A stretch of 63,351 nucleotides of DNA from Bordetella parapertussis (GTDB lineage Bacteria > Pseudomonadota > Gammaproteobacteria > Burkholderiales > Burkholderiaceae_D). Shown piece after piece: positions 18,526-29,200 of this stretch. The stretch's first letter is position 1. Each line of letters begins with the position of its first letter. A model generated the notes under the pieces. It was not told where the DNA came from, did not search any database, and saw only the letters and a list, made by a program, of their open reading frames with translations. The position numbers and the translations under genes were made by a program. The DNA lies in NCBI GenBank assembly GCA_945883145.1, contig CAMCXB010000005.1, positions 1 through 63,351 of the forward strand, given 5' to 3'.

Positions 18526-19406
18526 TGTTAGAAAATTTTACATTGACTCAAAAACAGGTCAATGGTGTGAAGATTAATTTTCGTCATGGCGGTAAAGGGC
18601 CTCCGCTTTTACTCATGCATGGCTATCCACAAACGCATGTTATTTGGCACAAAATGGCTGATGCATTAGCTGAGCATTTCACTTTAGTGATGCCAGATTT
18701 ACGTGGTTATGGTGATTCAGAAAAGCCGCGCGGCACGCCTGATCATTTGAATTACTCTAAACGTGTGATGGCACAAGATATGGTCGAGTTGATGCAATCA
18801 CTCGGTTATGCAGAATTCAATATTTGCGGTCATGATAGAGGTGGTCGTGTTGCACATCGCTTGGCACTTGATCATCCTGCCTCTGTAAAAAAACTCATGT
18901 TGGTCGACATCTCACCGACACGCACGATGTTTGAAGCAACTGATCAGCGTTTTGCAAATGTGTATTACCACTGGTTTTTTCTCTCTCAGCCACAACCACT
19001 GCCTGAGACACTAATCATAAATAATGCAGAGTTTTATATAACTTATTCTTTAGGTTCTATGGGTGCGCGTGGTGGCACTAGTTTTTTTGCACCGGAAGCG
19101 ATGGCTGAATATGTACGCTGTTTTAAACAACCTGACATGATTCATGCGAGTTGTGAAGATTATCGCGCTGCTGCCAGCATAGATCTAGTGCATGATCAAG
19201 ATCATGAACACAACAAAATCGCTTGCCCTGTGCATGTCGTGTGGGGAGAACAAGGCGTTGTAGGCAATATGTTTACGCCTATCGCAGACTGGCAAAAGAA
19301 ATCTGCTTTGCCCGTCACTGGTAAAGCTTTACCAACAGGCCATTTCATTCCCGATCAAGCACCGGAATTACTTAACAAAGAAATCGAACAGTTTTTTTTA
19401 GTTTGA
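18522..19406 (+). CDS. Fluoroacetate/haloacetate dehalogenase-like alpha/beta hydrolase
   Basis: With the start at 18522 (or 18525; GGAG lies just upstream) the product is 294 or 293 residues. In this numbering the nucleophile Asp is D105 in GHDRGGRVAHR, with R106 and R109 positioned to bind a carboxylate, the acid at D129 and the catalytic His at H274 (PTGHFIPDQ). H150-W151 (YYHWFFLSQP) and Y214 occupy the halide-pocket positions of the structurally studied fluoroacetate dehalogenase RPA1163 (D110, R111, R114, D134, H155, W156, Y219), all at an offset of five. That is a full set. Natural substrates may be other haloacetates or small esters. The gene is coupled to pncC; its stop overlaps that of pyrF on the other strand by 9 bases. 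Confidence 0.8.
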   Translation: MMLENFTLTQKQVNGVKINFRHGGKGPPLLLMHGYPQTHVIWHKMADALAEHFTLVMPDLRGYGDSEKPRGTPDHLNYSKRVMAQDMVELMQSLGYAEFNICGHDRGGRVAHRLALDHPASVKKLMLVDISPTRTMFEATDQRFANVYYHWFFLSQPQPLPETLIINNAEFYITYSLGSMGARGGTSFFAPEAMAEYVRCFKQPDMIHASCEDYRAAASIDLVHDQDHEHNKIACPVHVVWGEQGVVGNMFTPIADWQKKSALPVTGKALPTGHFIPDQAPELLNKEIEQFFLV

Positions 19407-20240
19407 TAGCGATGGGAATGTCGCACGATACAGATTGATTGCATCGCGCGTTTCTTTTGCTACGCGTGCTGCAGCCTGAGTAAAGTCTTCATCATCTTTA
19501 GGCTGTGCATATAAAATCGCACGTGATGAATTAATCATCATGCCACCACCTTGCGCAGTTTGCCCTGCTTGCACAGTCGCTTGTACATCACCACCTTGTG
19601 CGCCCACACCAGGCACTAACAAAGGCATGTCGCCCACTAACTTTCTCACTTCCGCTAATTCACGCGGAAAAGTTGCACCAACCACTAATCCACACTGACC
19701 ATGTCGATTCCATTTGTCTGCGACTAAGCGTGCAACATACTGATACAAAGGCACACCATCGACTTGCAAAAATTGTAGATCCGATCCACCTGAATTAGAA
19801 GTACGACATAAAATAATCGCACCACGGTCTTTCCATTCTAGATAAGGTTCGACAGAATCAAAACCCATATAAGGATTGAGCGTGACAGCATCTGCGCCAT
19901 AACGCTCAAATGCTTCGCGTGCATATTGTTCAGCGGTAGCGCCTATATCACCACGCTTTGCATCAAGCACAATAGGGATATGCGGATAAGTCTTGCGTAC
20001 ATAATCGCAAATTGCTTGTAACTGATCTTCCGCAGCGAGCGCAGCAAAATAAGCGATTTGCGGTTTATAAGCACAAGCCACATCGGCTGTGGCATCAATC
20101 ATCTTTTTGCAAAAAGAAAAAATTGCATCCGACTTGCCTTTTAATTCAGCCGGAAATTTATTGATGTCGGGATCAAGTCCAACACACAGTAAAGATTGTT
20201 GTTGATGCGTAGCCGCACTCAGTTTGCTAATGAAATCCAC
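19398..20240 (-). CDS. pyrF: Orotidine-5'-phosphate decarboxylase (type 2)
   Basis: The 280-residue enzyme decarboxylates OMP to UMP, the last step of pyrimidine synthesis. The signature LDAKRGDIG is at 92-100 (Lys 95 and Asp 98 catalytic). CVGLDPDINKFP at 19-30 and the phosphate-binding VPGVGAQGG segment near 209-217 are also present. Length and sequence fit the long type 2 subfamily of beta- and actinobacteria. It stands alone, convergent with the dehalogenase gene and sharing 9 bases at the stops. Confidence 0.95.
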   Translation of the reverse strand: MDFISKLSAATHQQQSLLCVGLDPDINKFPAELKGKSDAIFSFCKKMIDATADVACAYKPQIAYFAALAAEDQLQAICDYVRKTYPHIPIVLDAKRGDIGATAEQYAREAFERYGADAVTLNPYMGFDSVEPYLEWKDRGAIILCRTSNSGGSDLQFLQVDGVPLYQYVARLVADKWNRHGQCGLVVGATFPRELAEVRKLVGDMPLLVPGVGAQGGDVQATVQAGQTAQGGGMMINSSRAILYAQPKDDEDFTQAAARVAKETRDAINLYRATFPSLSN

Positions 20241-20301
20241 ACAAGCCTCGATGAATAAGCAGGAATACCCTCATTGTAGCCTGACATGCTATCGTTGCTA
20301 A

Positions 20302-21183
20302 ATGAACTCACTCTCACGTAAAGACTTCACCCTACTCGCCCTCTTGACTCTGACATGGGGCATTAACTGGCCCATCATGAAAATCGGCGTGCAATATTTT
20401 CCAGCACTGAGTTTTCGCGCCATCAGCATGATTGGTGGGTTAGCTGCGATTTGGTTAGCAACCCGCTATCAAAAAGTCTCGCTCAGTGTGCCAAAAGAGC
20501 AGATCATTCCCATCATTAAGCTTGCTATACCCAATATGTTGATCTGGCATGTATTCATGATCTTAGGTGTAAAACTATTATCCTCAGGACGTGCCGCCAC
20601 CTTGGGTTACACCATGCCAGTGTGGGCAGTGTTAGCTGGTTTTTTATTTTTTCGTGAGCGTATTAATAGCCGCGCTTTAATCGGCATCTTGCTTGCACTC
20701 AGTGGTGCGCTCTTACTTTTATCGAGTGAATTTTCTAAAGTGTCAGGCCAACCAATCGGCACTGTGTTCGCCTTAGTGGCTGCTGCGAGTTGGGGATGTG
20801 GAACGGTGATGATGAAACGCTCTAACATCAATATACCGACTATTTCACTCACGTTCTGGATGTTAGTGTTCACTAGCTGCATGATGAGTTTAATTGCACT
20901 CGTAATGGATCATGCAGCATTACGGCTACCAACAGCGATTGAATGGGCAGCGATTGGTTACAACGCTGTGATCGTGTTTGGGTTCGCTCATGTTGCTTGG
21001 TTTAGACTTGCACGTATTTTGCCGCCAGTAGCTTCTAGTTTGTCGGTGATGTTTATTCCGGTGTTAGGTGTATTTGCAGGTATGGCGATGTTGGGTGAAG
21101 TCCCACACTGGCAAGATTACGCAGCGATTCTATTGATACTGGCTGCAATGTCTACCGTGCTGTTTCAATCGAAATCAAGTTAA
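20302..21183 (+). CDS. EamA/DMT-superfamily transporter
   Basis: The 293-residue protein has ten predicted transmembrane helices in two EamA repeats (about 8-145 and 152-290). The first helix carries LTWGINWPIMKIGVQYFP, typical of the RhaT/EamA family. These proteins export amino acids or other metabolites; the substrate is not predictable. It starts 61 bases beyond the divergent pyrF start and converges on dacB. Confidence 0.85.
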   Translation: MNSLSRKDFTLLALLTLTWGINWPIMKIGVQYFPALSFRAISMIGGLAAIWLATRYQKVSLSVPKEQIIPIIKLAIPNMLIWHVFMILGVKLLSSGRAATLGYTMPVWAVLAGFLFFRERINSRALIGILLALSGALLLLSSEFSKVSGQPIGTVFALVAAASWGCGTVMMKRSNINIPTISLTFWMLVFTSCMMSLIALVMDHAALRLPTAIEWAAIGYNAVIVFGFAHVAWFRLARILPPVASSLSVMFIPVLGVFAGMAMLGEVPHWQDYAAILLILAAMSTVLFQSKSS

Positions 21184-21199
21184 TTATTTTATTTTTAAA

Positions 21200-22648
21200 T
21201 TAACCGTTTTCATGCACCCACTGCAGTAAATTATCCATTGCTTCTTTTAATTTACCAGCTTCACTATGGTTGACTATGCACACCACGATCATTCTCTTAC
21301 CTGATCGTGTTGTGACATAGCCTGCAATACCAGCTACTTCTGTCAGGCTACCGGTTTTAATATGCGCAAATGATTTCACACTCAAACTTTCAGCGCGTTT
21401 ACGCATAGTGCCATCTACACCTGCTAACGGTAATGAAGCGATGAACTCAGGCATGGTTGGACTCATCCACGCTGCTTGCAAAATACGCGCTAGTAATGCT
21501 GCTGAAAGTCTATCTGCGCGTGACAATCCTGAACCATTATCAATCACTAATTCAGCTGCATTAATGCCTTTGGCAATTAACCATTGTCGGATTACTGCTG
21601 CACCTGCTTCTTTACTCGCAGGTTGATAGCCACGCTCTGCAGCCAAAGTTAATAACAACTGTCTAGCCATGACATTATTACTAAACTTATTAATGTCACG
21701 AATCGCATCCGTTAATGCAGCAGATTGCCATTGTGTGATTTCCTGTGCTTGCGCAGGCAGCACACCTTCACGTGTCACACCTTGTAGACTGCCACCCATC
21801 TCACGCCATAACTGACGCAGTGAAGAGTCAAAATATTCATTATGGGTTAATGGATAAGCATGTACTGCAATAGTTCTTTCTCCACAAGACAACGCATAGC
21901 TGCCGGCGAAGATGATTTTTTTCTGTTCTACACGCAAACCTAATTGAGTACGCCAATCACCACATTCACCAACAGATAATGTCGGCGCACTTAAAGAAAA
22001 ATCTGTCAGATAAGGTTCAAGCGTGACGCGCACACGCTGACGTGCTGCATCAGGAATAAGTTGTACTAGTACTGACTTTGTATCTAGGAGTAATGCATCA
22101 GGCAATGCGTTATAAGCGCGCTCAGGTTTTTGATCAAACTGTGCTGCATCATCTTTGTAGGATGCGAACAAACTACGATCAAGAATCACATCACCCGTGA
22201 TCTGACGAATGCCAAGCGCACGCAAGCGTCGCAATAATTGCCATAAGTCTTGTTGAGAAAATCGAGGATCACCACTGCCACGAATAATTAAGTCACCCTG
22301 CAGCACATCTCCATTTTGTGTGCCATTGGTATAAATACGTGTGCTCCAACGATAATCAGGTCCCAACAAATCTAATGCTGCTGCGGTTGTGATTAATTTC
22401 ATCAGTGAAGCAGGTTGCACACTAGTCTGTGCATTCATAATCAAGAGTGGCTTAGTGCTTTCCACTGCTTGTACATGTATTGATACTGCACTCGTCGGTA
22501 TGCCGGCGGATTTCATCGCACCCAATAAAGCTGGAGGTATACGTACCGCTTCATTACTTGCTGCGGTGCTAGTCCATGCCATACTAGCCATGCCTAAAAC
22601 AAGCATGAAACCTAAGCGGGTCTTGATGTGAGTGTAATAATTCAACAT
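21200..22648 (-). CDS. dacB: D-alanyl-D-alanine carboxypeptidase/endopeptidase (PBP4 family)
   Basis: The 482-residue periplasmic protein has a Sec signal (about 1-30) and the S13 penicillin-binding active site: SLMK at 81-84 (SxxK), SNN near residue 325 (SxN) and KTGS near 430. The long insertion between the first two motifs (about 95-300) is the PBP4 domain II/III. It cleaves D-Ala-D-Ala and peptide cross-links during murein turnover. It is complete and monocistronic, divergent from the ornithine-cyclodeaminase-family gene. Confidence 0.93.
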   Translation of the reverse strand: MLNYYTHIKTRLGFMLVLGMASMAWTSTAASNEAVRIPPALLGAMKSAGIPTSAVSIHVQAVESTKPLLIMNAQTSVQPASLMKLITTAAALDLLGPDYRWSTRIYTNGTQNGDVLQGDLIIRGSGDPRFSQQDLWQLLRRLRALGIRQITGDVILDRSLFASYKDDAAQFDQKPERAYNALPDALLLDTKSVLVQLIPDAARQRVRVTLEPYLTDFSLSAPTLSVGECGDWRTQLGLRVEQKKIIFAGSYALSCGERTIAVHAYPLTHNEYFDSSLRQLWREMGGSLQGVTREGVLPAQAQEITQWQSAALTDAIRDINKFSNNVMARQLLLTLAAERGYQPASKEAGAAVIRQWLIAKGINAAELVIDNGSGLSRADRLSAALLARILQAAWMSPTMPEFIASLPLAGVDGTMRKRAESLSVKSFAHIKTGSLTEVAGIAGYVTTRSGKRMIVVCIVNHSEAGKLKEAMDNLLQWVHENG

Positions 22649-22744
22649 AACTTTGCAATAAATAATGGGTGTTTTTGTTATCTTAAGATACTAATCTTAC
22701 AAGAATGCTGCACTCATACGACCTAACCTGAAATCGACACTACG

Positions 22745-23707
22745 ATGATTCCTTACTTTACCAGCGAACAAATTCAACAAGCACTTCCTTTTGACTTGTT
22801 GATTCCTGCCTTGAGCGCAGGTTTTAAAGAGAGCATGCAAGTACCACCACGCCATGTGCATCCATTATCTGCAAGCGATGGATCCGTACTCTTACTCATG
22901 CCAGTATGGCAGCCTGAACAGCATCTCGGTGTAAAGCTTGTCACTGTTGCACCAGCAAATCGTGATCGCGGTCTCTCTACAGTTCAAGCCATTTTCATAC
23001 TGATGGATTGTAAAACCGGTGTGCCACTCGCTTTATTTGATGGCGAAGAATTAACTCTCCGTCGTACTGCTGCCGCATCTGCATTAGCTTCTTCACACCT
23101 CTCTCGTCCTGATAGCAAACATTTACTGATCGTCGGTGCGGGACAATTGGCTCCCTACATGGCACTCGCACATTGCGCTGTGCGTCCGATTGAGACCATC
23201 ACTATCTGGGCACGCTCGCAAGATAAGGCGCAACAAACACTGCATAAGATACAAGCAGAAATTGGATCAACAGCTCACCAATACCAAGTCACGCAAGATT
23301 TAGCACAAGCTTGTCTACAGGCTGACATTATTAGTTGCGCCACCACGAGCAAAGAACCGCTCGTAGCAGCACGCAATGTGAAAACAGGTAGCCATGTTGA
23401 TTTAGTCGGAGGCTTTCGACCTGATATGCGTGAAGCAGATGATGCACTGATGGCTGCTGCTTCTTTATTTGTTGATACGTATGCAGGTGCTTGTAAAGAA
23501 GCAGGTGATATCGTTCAACCGCAACAAGCTGGGTTGATCACTTCGGCTAGTGTGTTGGCAGAATTAGCGGAATTAGTAAATGGCAAACACACAGGTCGAC
23601 AGCACGCAGAGGAGATCACTGTTTTTAAATCAGTAGGCACGGCTTTAGAAGATTTATGTGCCGCTAATTTGGTTTGGCAGCGTTTAGGACAATCCGCATC
23701 AAACTAA
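22745..23707 (+). CDS. Ornithine cyclodeaminase / mu-crystallin family protein
   Basis: The 320-residue protein has an NAD-binding Rossmann domain (HLLIVGAGQLAPYMALAH near 126-143) and family landmarks LGVKLVTVAPANRDRGLSTV (59-78), DGEELTLRRTAAASALAS (99-116) and VGGFRPDMREADD (217-229). The family includes ornithine cyclodeaminase, alanine dehydrogenase, ketimine reductase and N-alkyl amino acid dehydrogenases, so the substrate is open. The Lys of LGVKLV and the Asp in VDTYAGACKEAGDI hold the usual catalytic places. Confidence 0.85.
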   Translation: MIPYFTSEQIQQALPFDLLIPALSAGFKESMQVPPRHVHPLSASDGSVLLLMPVWQPEQHLGVKLVTVAPANRDRGLSTVQAIFILMDCKTGVPLALFDGEELTLRRTAAASALASSHLSRPDSKHLLIVGAGQLAPYMALAHCAVRPIETITIWARSQDKAQQTLHKIQAEIGSTAHQYQVTQDLAQACLQADIISCATTSKEPLVAARNVKTGSHVDLVGGFRPDMREADDALMAAASLFVDTYAGACKEAGDIVQPQQAGLITSASVLAELAELVNGKHTGRQHAEEITVFKSVGTALEDLCAANLVWQRLGQSASN

Positions 23708-23870
23708 AAAGTTAATTCAACAATAACTTTTAATAATGTGTCTTTGAACTTAGTGCGCTAATTTCAATTGTAAATTGAACATGTATTTTGGATTCACAGC
23801 ATGCATCAACACTTCTATTGTCAATTCGACAAATCAACGCGAACACCGCAATTATATTTATCCGGCTTTG

Positions 23871-23900
23871 CTTGAAAAAGGACGACACAGTCCCTATACT
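23871..23900 (+). promoter_or_regulatory. groESL promoter
   Basis: TTGAAA (23872-23877) and TATACT (23895-23900) form a sigma-70-type promoter with a 17-bp spacer. The same stretch also reads CTTGAAA then CCCTATA 14 bases later, close to the sigma-32 heat-shock consensus. The -10 box overlaps the first base of the CIRCE operator, so bound HrcA would block initiation. Dual heat-shock control is an inference. Confidence 0.75.
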
Positions 23901-23926
23901 TAGCACTCGTTGAGGGAGAGTGCTAA
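23900..23926. promoter_or_regulatory. CIRCE operator (HrcA binding site)
   Basis: TTAGCACTC, a 9-base spacer, and GAGTGCTAA form a perfect match to the CIRCE consensus. It lies at the start of groESL transcription, 103 bases before the groES start codon. This predicts repression by HrcA with GroEL feedback. hrcA itself is not in the window. Confidence 0.95.
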
Positions 23927-24028
23927 CAACTGTCCTTCATTATGGGTTTACCCACGATAAATAAGGCACTGTAAATCACGGTGCTTTCCTATCAATTAAT
24001 CATAACTTATTGTTTTCAAGGAGTTTTT

Positions 24029-24319
24029 ATGAGCCTTCGTCCTCTGCACGACCGCGTGATCGTCGAGCGTCTCGAACAAGAAACTAAAACTGCCTCTGGC
24101 ATCGTATTGCCTGAAGCGGCGGCTGAAAAGCCAGACCAGGGCAAAGTACTTGCTGTTGGCAACGGCAAAATCCTCGAGGACGGTAAAGTTCGTCCATTGG
24201 ATGTAAAAGTTGGCGATACCGTTTTGTTTGGCAAATATTCAGGCCAAGCCGTCAAGGTTGACGGTAAAGAAGTACTGGTTATGCGCGAAGACGACATCAT
24301 GGCCATCGTGCAAAAGTAA
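24029..24319 (+). CDS. groES: Co-chaperonin GroES
   Basis: The 96-residue GroES starts MSLRPLHDRVIVERLEQET, the canonical N-terminus, with AAGGAG 5 to 6 bases before the ATG at 24029. The longer frame from 23981 is not used, since it would add residues absent from the family. The mobile loop TKTASGIVLPEAAAEK and the conserved ending (VMREDDIMAIVQ) are intact. It forms the heptameric lid of GroEL. Confidence 0.97.
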   Translation: MSLRPLHDRVIVERLEQETKTASGIVLPEAAAEKPDQGKVLAVGNGKILEDGKVRPLDVKVGDTVLFGKYSGQAVKVDGKEVLVMREDDIMAIVQK

Positions 24320-24458
24320 TCACGTTGTCTAAACACTCAGGCTTAAGCCTCAGTGATTAGCTCAGTGATTAGTTTAGTGATAGCACGTAGCACCGTCATC
24401 TAATAACCAATACGCAAGATACAAGCAACACCAGATAAAATCTCAAGGAGTATTTAAC

Positions 24459-26105
24459 ATGGCAGCTAAAGAAGTTATTTTCGGCGACGCAGCGCGCGCC
24501 AAAATGGTTGAGGGTGTCAACATCCTCGCCAATGCAGTCAAAGTCACACTTGGCCCTAAAGGTCGTAACGTTGTTCTCGAGCGTTCATTCGGCGCTCCTA
24601 CCGTGACCAAAGACGGTGTATCCGTTGCAAAAGAAATCGAACTCAAAGACAAGCTCATGAACATGGGCGCGCAAATGGTGAAAGAAGTTGCATCAAAAAC
24701 TTCTGACAACGCAGGTGACGGTACCACTACCGCTACTGTATTAGCGCAAGCCATCGTTCGTGAAGGCATGAAGTTCGTTGCAGCAGGTATGAATCCTATG
24801 GATCTCAAACGCGGCATCGATAAAGCAGTTGCTGCTACTGTTGAAGAACTGAAAAAAATCTCCAAGCCTTGCACCACTTCTAAAGAAATCGCGCAAGTTG
24901 GTGCGATCTCTGCTAACTCAGATCATTCAATTGGCGAGCGTATTGCTGAAGCGATGGAAAAAGTAGGCAAAGAAGGTGTGATCACTGTTGAAGATGGCAA
25001 ATCTTTAAATGATGAACTCGATATCGTTGAAGGTATGCAGTTTGATCGTGGCTATCTGTCACCATACTTCATCAACAACGCGGACAAACAAGTTGCGTTG
25101 CTCGACAATCCTTTCATTCTCTTGTGCGACAAAAAAATCTCGAACATCCGTGATCTGTTACCGGTACTCGAGCAAGTTGCAAAAGCTGGTCGTCCACTGC
25201 TGATCATCGCAGAAGACATTGAAGGCGAAGCACTCGCAACTTTAGTTGTGAATAACATTCGCGGCATCCTAAAAACTTGTGCAGTTAAAGCACCTGGCTT
25301 TGGTGATCGTCGTAAAGCGATGTTAGAAGATATCGCTATCCTGACCGGTGGCCAAGTTGTTGCTGAAGAAGTTGGCATGACTTTGGAAAAAGTAGCGCTG
25401 ACCGATTTAGGCCAAGCTAAGCGTATCGAAATCGGCAAAGAAAACACCACCATCATTGATGGAGGTGGTCAATCAGTCACCATCGAAGCACGCGTTAAAC
25501 AAATCCGCGTTCAAATCGAAGAAGCAACTTCTGACTATGACCGTGAAAAACTGCAAGAGCGTGTAGCTAAACTCGCAGGTGGTGTAGCAGTGATTAAAGT
25601 TGGTGCTGCAACCGAAGTAGAAATGAAAGAAAAGAAAGCACGTGTTGAAGATGCATTGCATGCAACGCGCGCAGCAGTTGAAGAAGGTATTGTTCCTGGC
25701 GGCGGCGTTGCACTCTTGCGTGCACGTGCCAACATCAAAGTTAAAGGCGACAATCCTGATCAAGAAGCTGGCATTAAGATCGTATTGCGTGCAATGGAAG
25801 AACCACTGCGCATGATCGTTCAGAATGCAGGTGAAGAAGCATCAGTCGTAGTGAACAAAGTCTTAGAAGGCAAAGGCAACTATGGCTACAACGCTGCGAA
25901 TGGCACCTACGGTGACATGGTTGAAATGGGTGTACTAGATCCAGCAAAAGTAACTCGTTCAGCTCTGCAAAATGCAGCTTCTATCGCATCATTGATGTTG
26001 ACCACAGATTGCATGGTGGCTGAATCAAGTGAAGACAAACCAGGCGGCGGTATGGGCGGCATGGGTGGTATGGGCGGTATGGGTGGCATGGACGGCATGA
26101 TGTAA
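24459..26105 (+). CDS. groEL: Chaperonin GroEL
   Basis: The 548-residue chaperonin subunit has all usual landmarks: the ATP-binding DGTTTATVLAQAI (87-99), VTLGPKGRNVVL (29-40), and the Gly-Met repeat tail MGGMGGMGGMGGMDGMM. Shine-Dalgarno AAGGAG precedes the ATG. It is co-transcribed with groES and followed by a strong terminator. This is a single complete copy under CIRCE control. Confidence 0.98.
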   Translation: MAAKEVIFGDAARAKMVEGVNILANAVKVTLGPKGRNVVLERSFGAPTVTKDGVSVAKEIELKDKLMNMGAQMVKEVASKTSDNAGDGTTTATVLAQAIVREGMKFVAAGMNPMDLKRGIDKAVAATVEELKKISKPCTTSKEIAQVGAISANSDHSIGERIAEAMEKVGKEGVITVEDGKSLNDELDIVEGMQFDRGYLSPYFINNADKQVALLDNPFILLCDKKISNIRDLLPVLEQVAKAGRPLLIIAEDIEGEALATLVVNNIRGILKTCAVKAPGFGDRRKAMLEDIAILTGGQVVAEEVGMTLEKVALTDLGQAKRIEIGKENTTIIDGGGQSVTIEARVKQIRVQIEEATSDYDREKLQERVAKLAGGVAVIKVGAATEVEMKEKKARVEDALHATRAAVEEGIVPGGGVALLRARANIKVKGDNPDQEAGIKIVLRAMEEPLRMIVQNAGEEASVVVNKVLEGKGNYGYNAANGTYGDMVEMGVLDPAKVTRSALQNAASIASLMLTTDCMVAESSEDKPGGGMGGMGGMGGMGGMDGMM

Positions 26106-26121
26106 TTGCACTCCGCTTAAG

Positions 26122-26154
26122 AAAAAACCCGCTTTTTACAAAGCGGGTTTTTTT
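26122..26154 (+). terminator. Rho-independent terminator after groEL
   Basis: AAACCCGCTTT and AAAGCGGGTTT form an 11-bp stem with a small loop, followed by TTTT, starting 17 bases after the groEL stop. This is a classic intrinsic terminator. Confidence 0.93.
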
Positions 26155-26252
26155 ACGTCCATCAAATTAATTCAGCGTAGTAGATGCGATTGGTTAGCTT
26201 AATCGTACGTCATCACATTCAATTCAAATAATAAAAAATAGTCGGTAGGCAG

Positions 26253-26278
26253 GTACGATTAGCGAAGCGTAATCGTAC
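26253..26278. repeat. REP-like palindromic element (copy 1)
   Basis: GTACGATTA, then GCGAAGCG, then TAATCGTAC form a 9-bp perfect inverted repeat around an 8-base GC-rich loop. The same arms recur at 29818-29845 and, with changes, at 59912-59985. A degenerate half-copy (TTAATCGTACG) is nearby at about 26200-26210. It lies just downstream of the RTX-like gene's stop. Confidence 0.8.
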
Positions 26279-26295
26279 TTACACAACCAATCAAG

Positions 26296-29200
26296 TTACA
26301 CGACAGAAGCAAACATAAAATCATTTGCCGAGAGGTCACTCACACCGATTAAGGTAATGCTATTTCCATCATTTAAATTAATCACCCTATCCGATGGTTG
26401 AGTAAGACTTGAGGTAATAGTGAGATCATCAATGCTATCGATATCACCTAGGGATCGCAAATCTATCTTATCCAAGCCGCGTTGGAAATCATAGATTATG
26501 TCGTTGCCATTATTTTCTCCAAAGACGAAGATATCTTTGCCAGAAGAATAATTCACATAAGGTACATTTTGATTTGTGTTGCCTCCAAAATCCCCCCACA
26601 TATGATCATTACCATGACCACTGGTTAACGTGTCATTCCCCGCACCAGATTTTCCGTCTGTGAATTTCGCATCACCATATAAATAAGTGACACTACCTGC
26701 CCCATCTGCACCCGTGAGCTTATCGTCACCACCCTGACTACGCTGCATCGTATTAGCATCACCATATAGCGTGTTATCTTTAATATCCAGAGTCAGATGC
26801 GAATCACCCTCAATCCCCACACCTATACTCAGCGTATCATTACCACCCTTGCTGTAACTCATAGTTTCAGCATCACCATATAAATTGTTATTTTCAAGTG
26901 TATAGATAACTGAAACAACTGTAGTGTCAGTTGAATTGTTAAAAACAGTTGAAGTTATAGTTCCAACACTACTCACAAAATCATTTCCAAGACTAATAAT
27001 GTCATTACCACCTTGACTATGACTCATAACTTTAGCATCACCATGTAAAGCATTGTCGTAAAGAGAAAATTCTAGTGTTGACAAAGATTGCAATGAAGAT
27101 TCAAAATTAGCCTGACTGACGATCTTACTAAGATTATTGTTAAAATTATTTCCTAATTCAATAGCGTCATGACCGCCTACACTTTTCGACATATTCTCTG
27201 CATCACCCAATAAAATATTATCAATGAGAGAAAAATTTATCAATAAATTAGATACGATAGTTCCTGCTATATTTGAGTTATTATTTATTGATGAAACTAA
27301 GATATTCAAATCATTACCAACTGCAAACCTATCATTACCTCCACTACTATCCTGCAGAGTCTTTGCATCACCAATTAATCTATTATCTGATACGGAATAT
27401 TTTAATTCGATCGTAGTGTCAGCAAATGAATTTTCAATATTCGAGTTATTATTAATAGATCCAATTACAATACTAAAAGCATTACCAACTGAGATAACAT
27501 CGTGACCACTACTACTATTCCTCATATTTTCCGCATCACCTATCAAACTATTATTTGAAACAGTGAAATTTGAATCTAAGGAAAAACCTGATAATTTTCC
27601 ATCTTTTGCAATATTAGATATTATTTCAAAAACATTCGAAAAATTATTTCCAACTTCTAAAATATCGTCACCAGCACTACTATTTTTTATACTTAGAGAA
27701 TCTCCTATTAAAGAATTTTCAGATATAAAATAACTTGCTGCAACTGAAATTTTATCCCTCCCTAATCCTGTTGAAGACACACTGATATCACCAATTGAGT
27801 TTTTTAAATTATTACCCACTCCAATCGTATCTGCGCCACTACTACTATGAATCATATTTTTTGCGTCGCCAAATAAGAGATTCTTACTTACCTTATAAGA
27901 TATCGATTCACTAGCATTAAATGATAAATCAATTGATGACGTAGCTTCAATAGAACCTAGAGTACTTTGAAAATTATTACCAATAACTAGGGTATCTTTG
28001 CCTGCAGCACCTCTTTCTATAGTAGCTGCATCTCCAATTAATTCATTGCCAGACAAAGTGAAATCAGCTGATGAATTAGATGAAATTATTGAAGTAGAGG
28101 GGTCAATTGAACTATCACTCCCTGTCACTCTAATATCAATTTTACCCATAGTATTTTGAATATTATTACCTACGCTAATCGCATCATCACCAGCACTACT
28201 ATTTTTTAAAATATCTGCATCACCAAATAAAACATTATCTAAAAATTTAAAGTTCAATAAAATATCGGACTCCACTGTATTACCGTTATTTGAAGAAGCA
28301 ACCACATCTGCAACAGCACTCTTTAAGTTATCACCAATACTCAAACTGTCATAACCGGCACTACTACTGGTGATGTTTTCGGCATCACCAATTAATCTAT
28401 TTGATGAAAGAGTAATATTTACTTTTGAACTGGAATTTGCTTGTGAGTTTGAATTTGAATTTGAATTTGAGATAACTGTAATTTTATCTAGTTTACTTTC
28501 TATATCGCTACCAACTGCAACAATATCATTACCACTAGAGCTATTTTTTAAACTCTTAGCATCACCAATCAAGGAATTTTTTGAGACATCTAAATCAACG
28601 TCAGATGAAATTTTTACACTTGATCCAAAACCAACCTGTAAACCCTGTTTTTTAATTTCAATAATTGAATTATTTCCAACATTAATTGAATCAGATCCGC
28701 TACTACTATTTGTAATATTGTCAGCATCACCCATTAAGGTATTGCTTTGAACTTTTACACTGACAGTTGGCGTTGAAAAATCTTCAGTAGAACCATCCTG
28801 AATTGAAATACTTAGCTCATCTAATGAAAGAGAAGATGCATTCGCTAAGCTAATAGCATCATCTCCTGCCTTAGCACCATTACTCATAGCAAATGCATCA
28901 CCATAAATGAAATTCTTAGCATTTAATCCGCCCACTAAGATGTCATTACCACCTTGTACATTTCCCTTCATTCTGTAAGCATCACCGTACATATAATTCG
29001 TTGCACCGTTAGATCCACCAGTAATTGTATCTACCCCACCTTTAGCATTACCTTCCATACTATAAGCATCACCATATAAATGATTCGTTGCACCATTAGA
29101 GCCACCGGTAATTGTGTCTACCCCACCTTTAGTATTTTCTTTCAAGCTATGAGCATCACCATATAAATGATTCGTCGCACCATCATTGCCGCCTGTGATG

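Noticed and set aside
27224..28750. Plus-strand frames opposite the repeat protein
   Set aside because: They are antisense mirrors of the Ser/Asp-rich repeats, with no ribosome site or domain.
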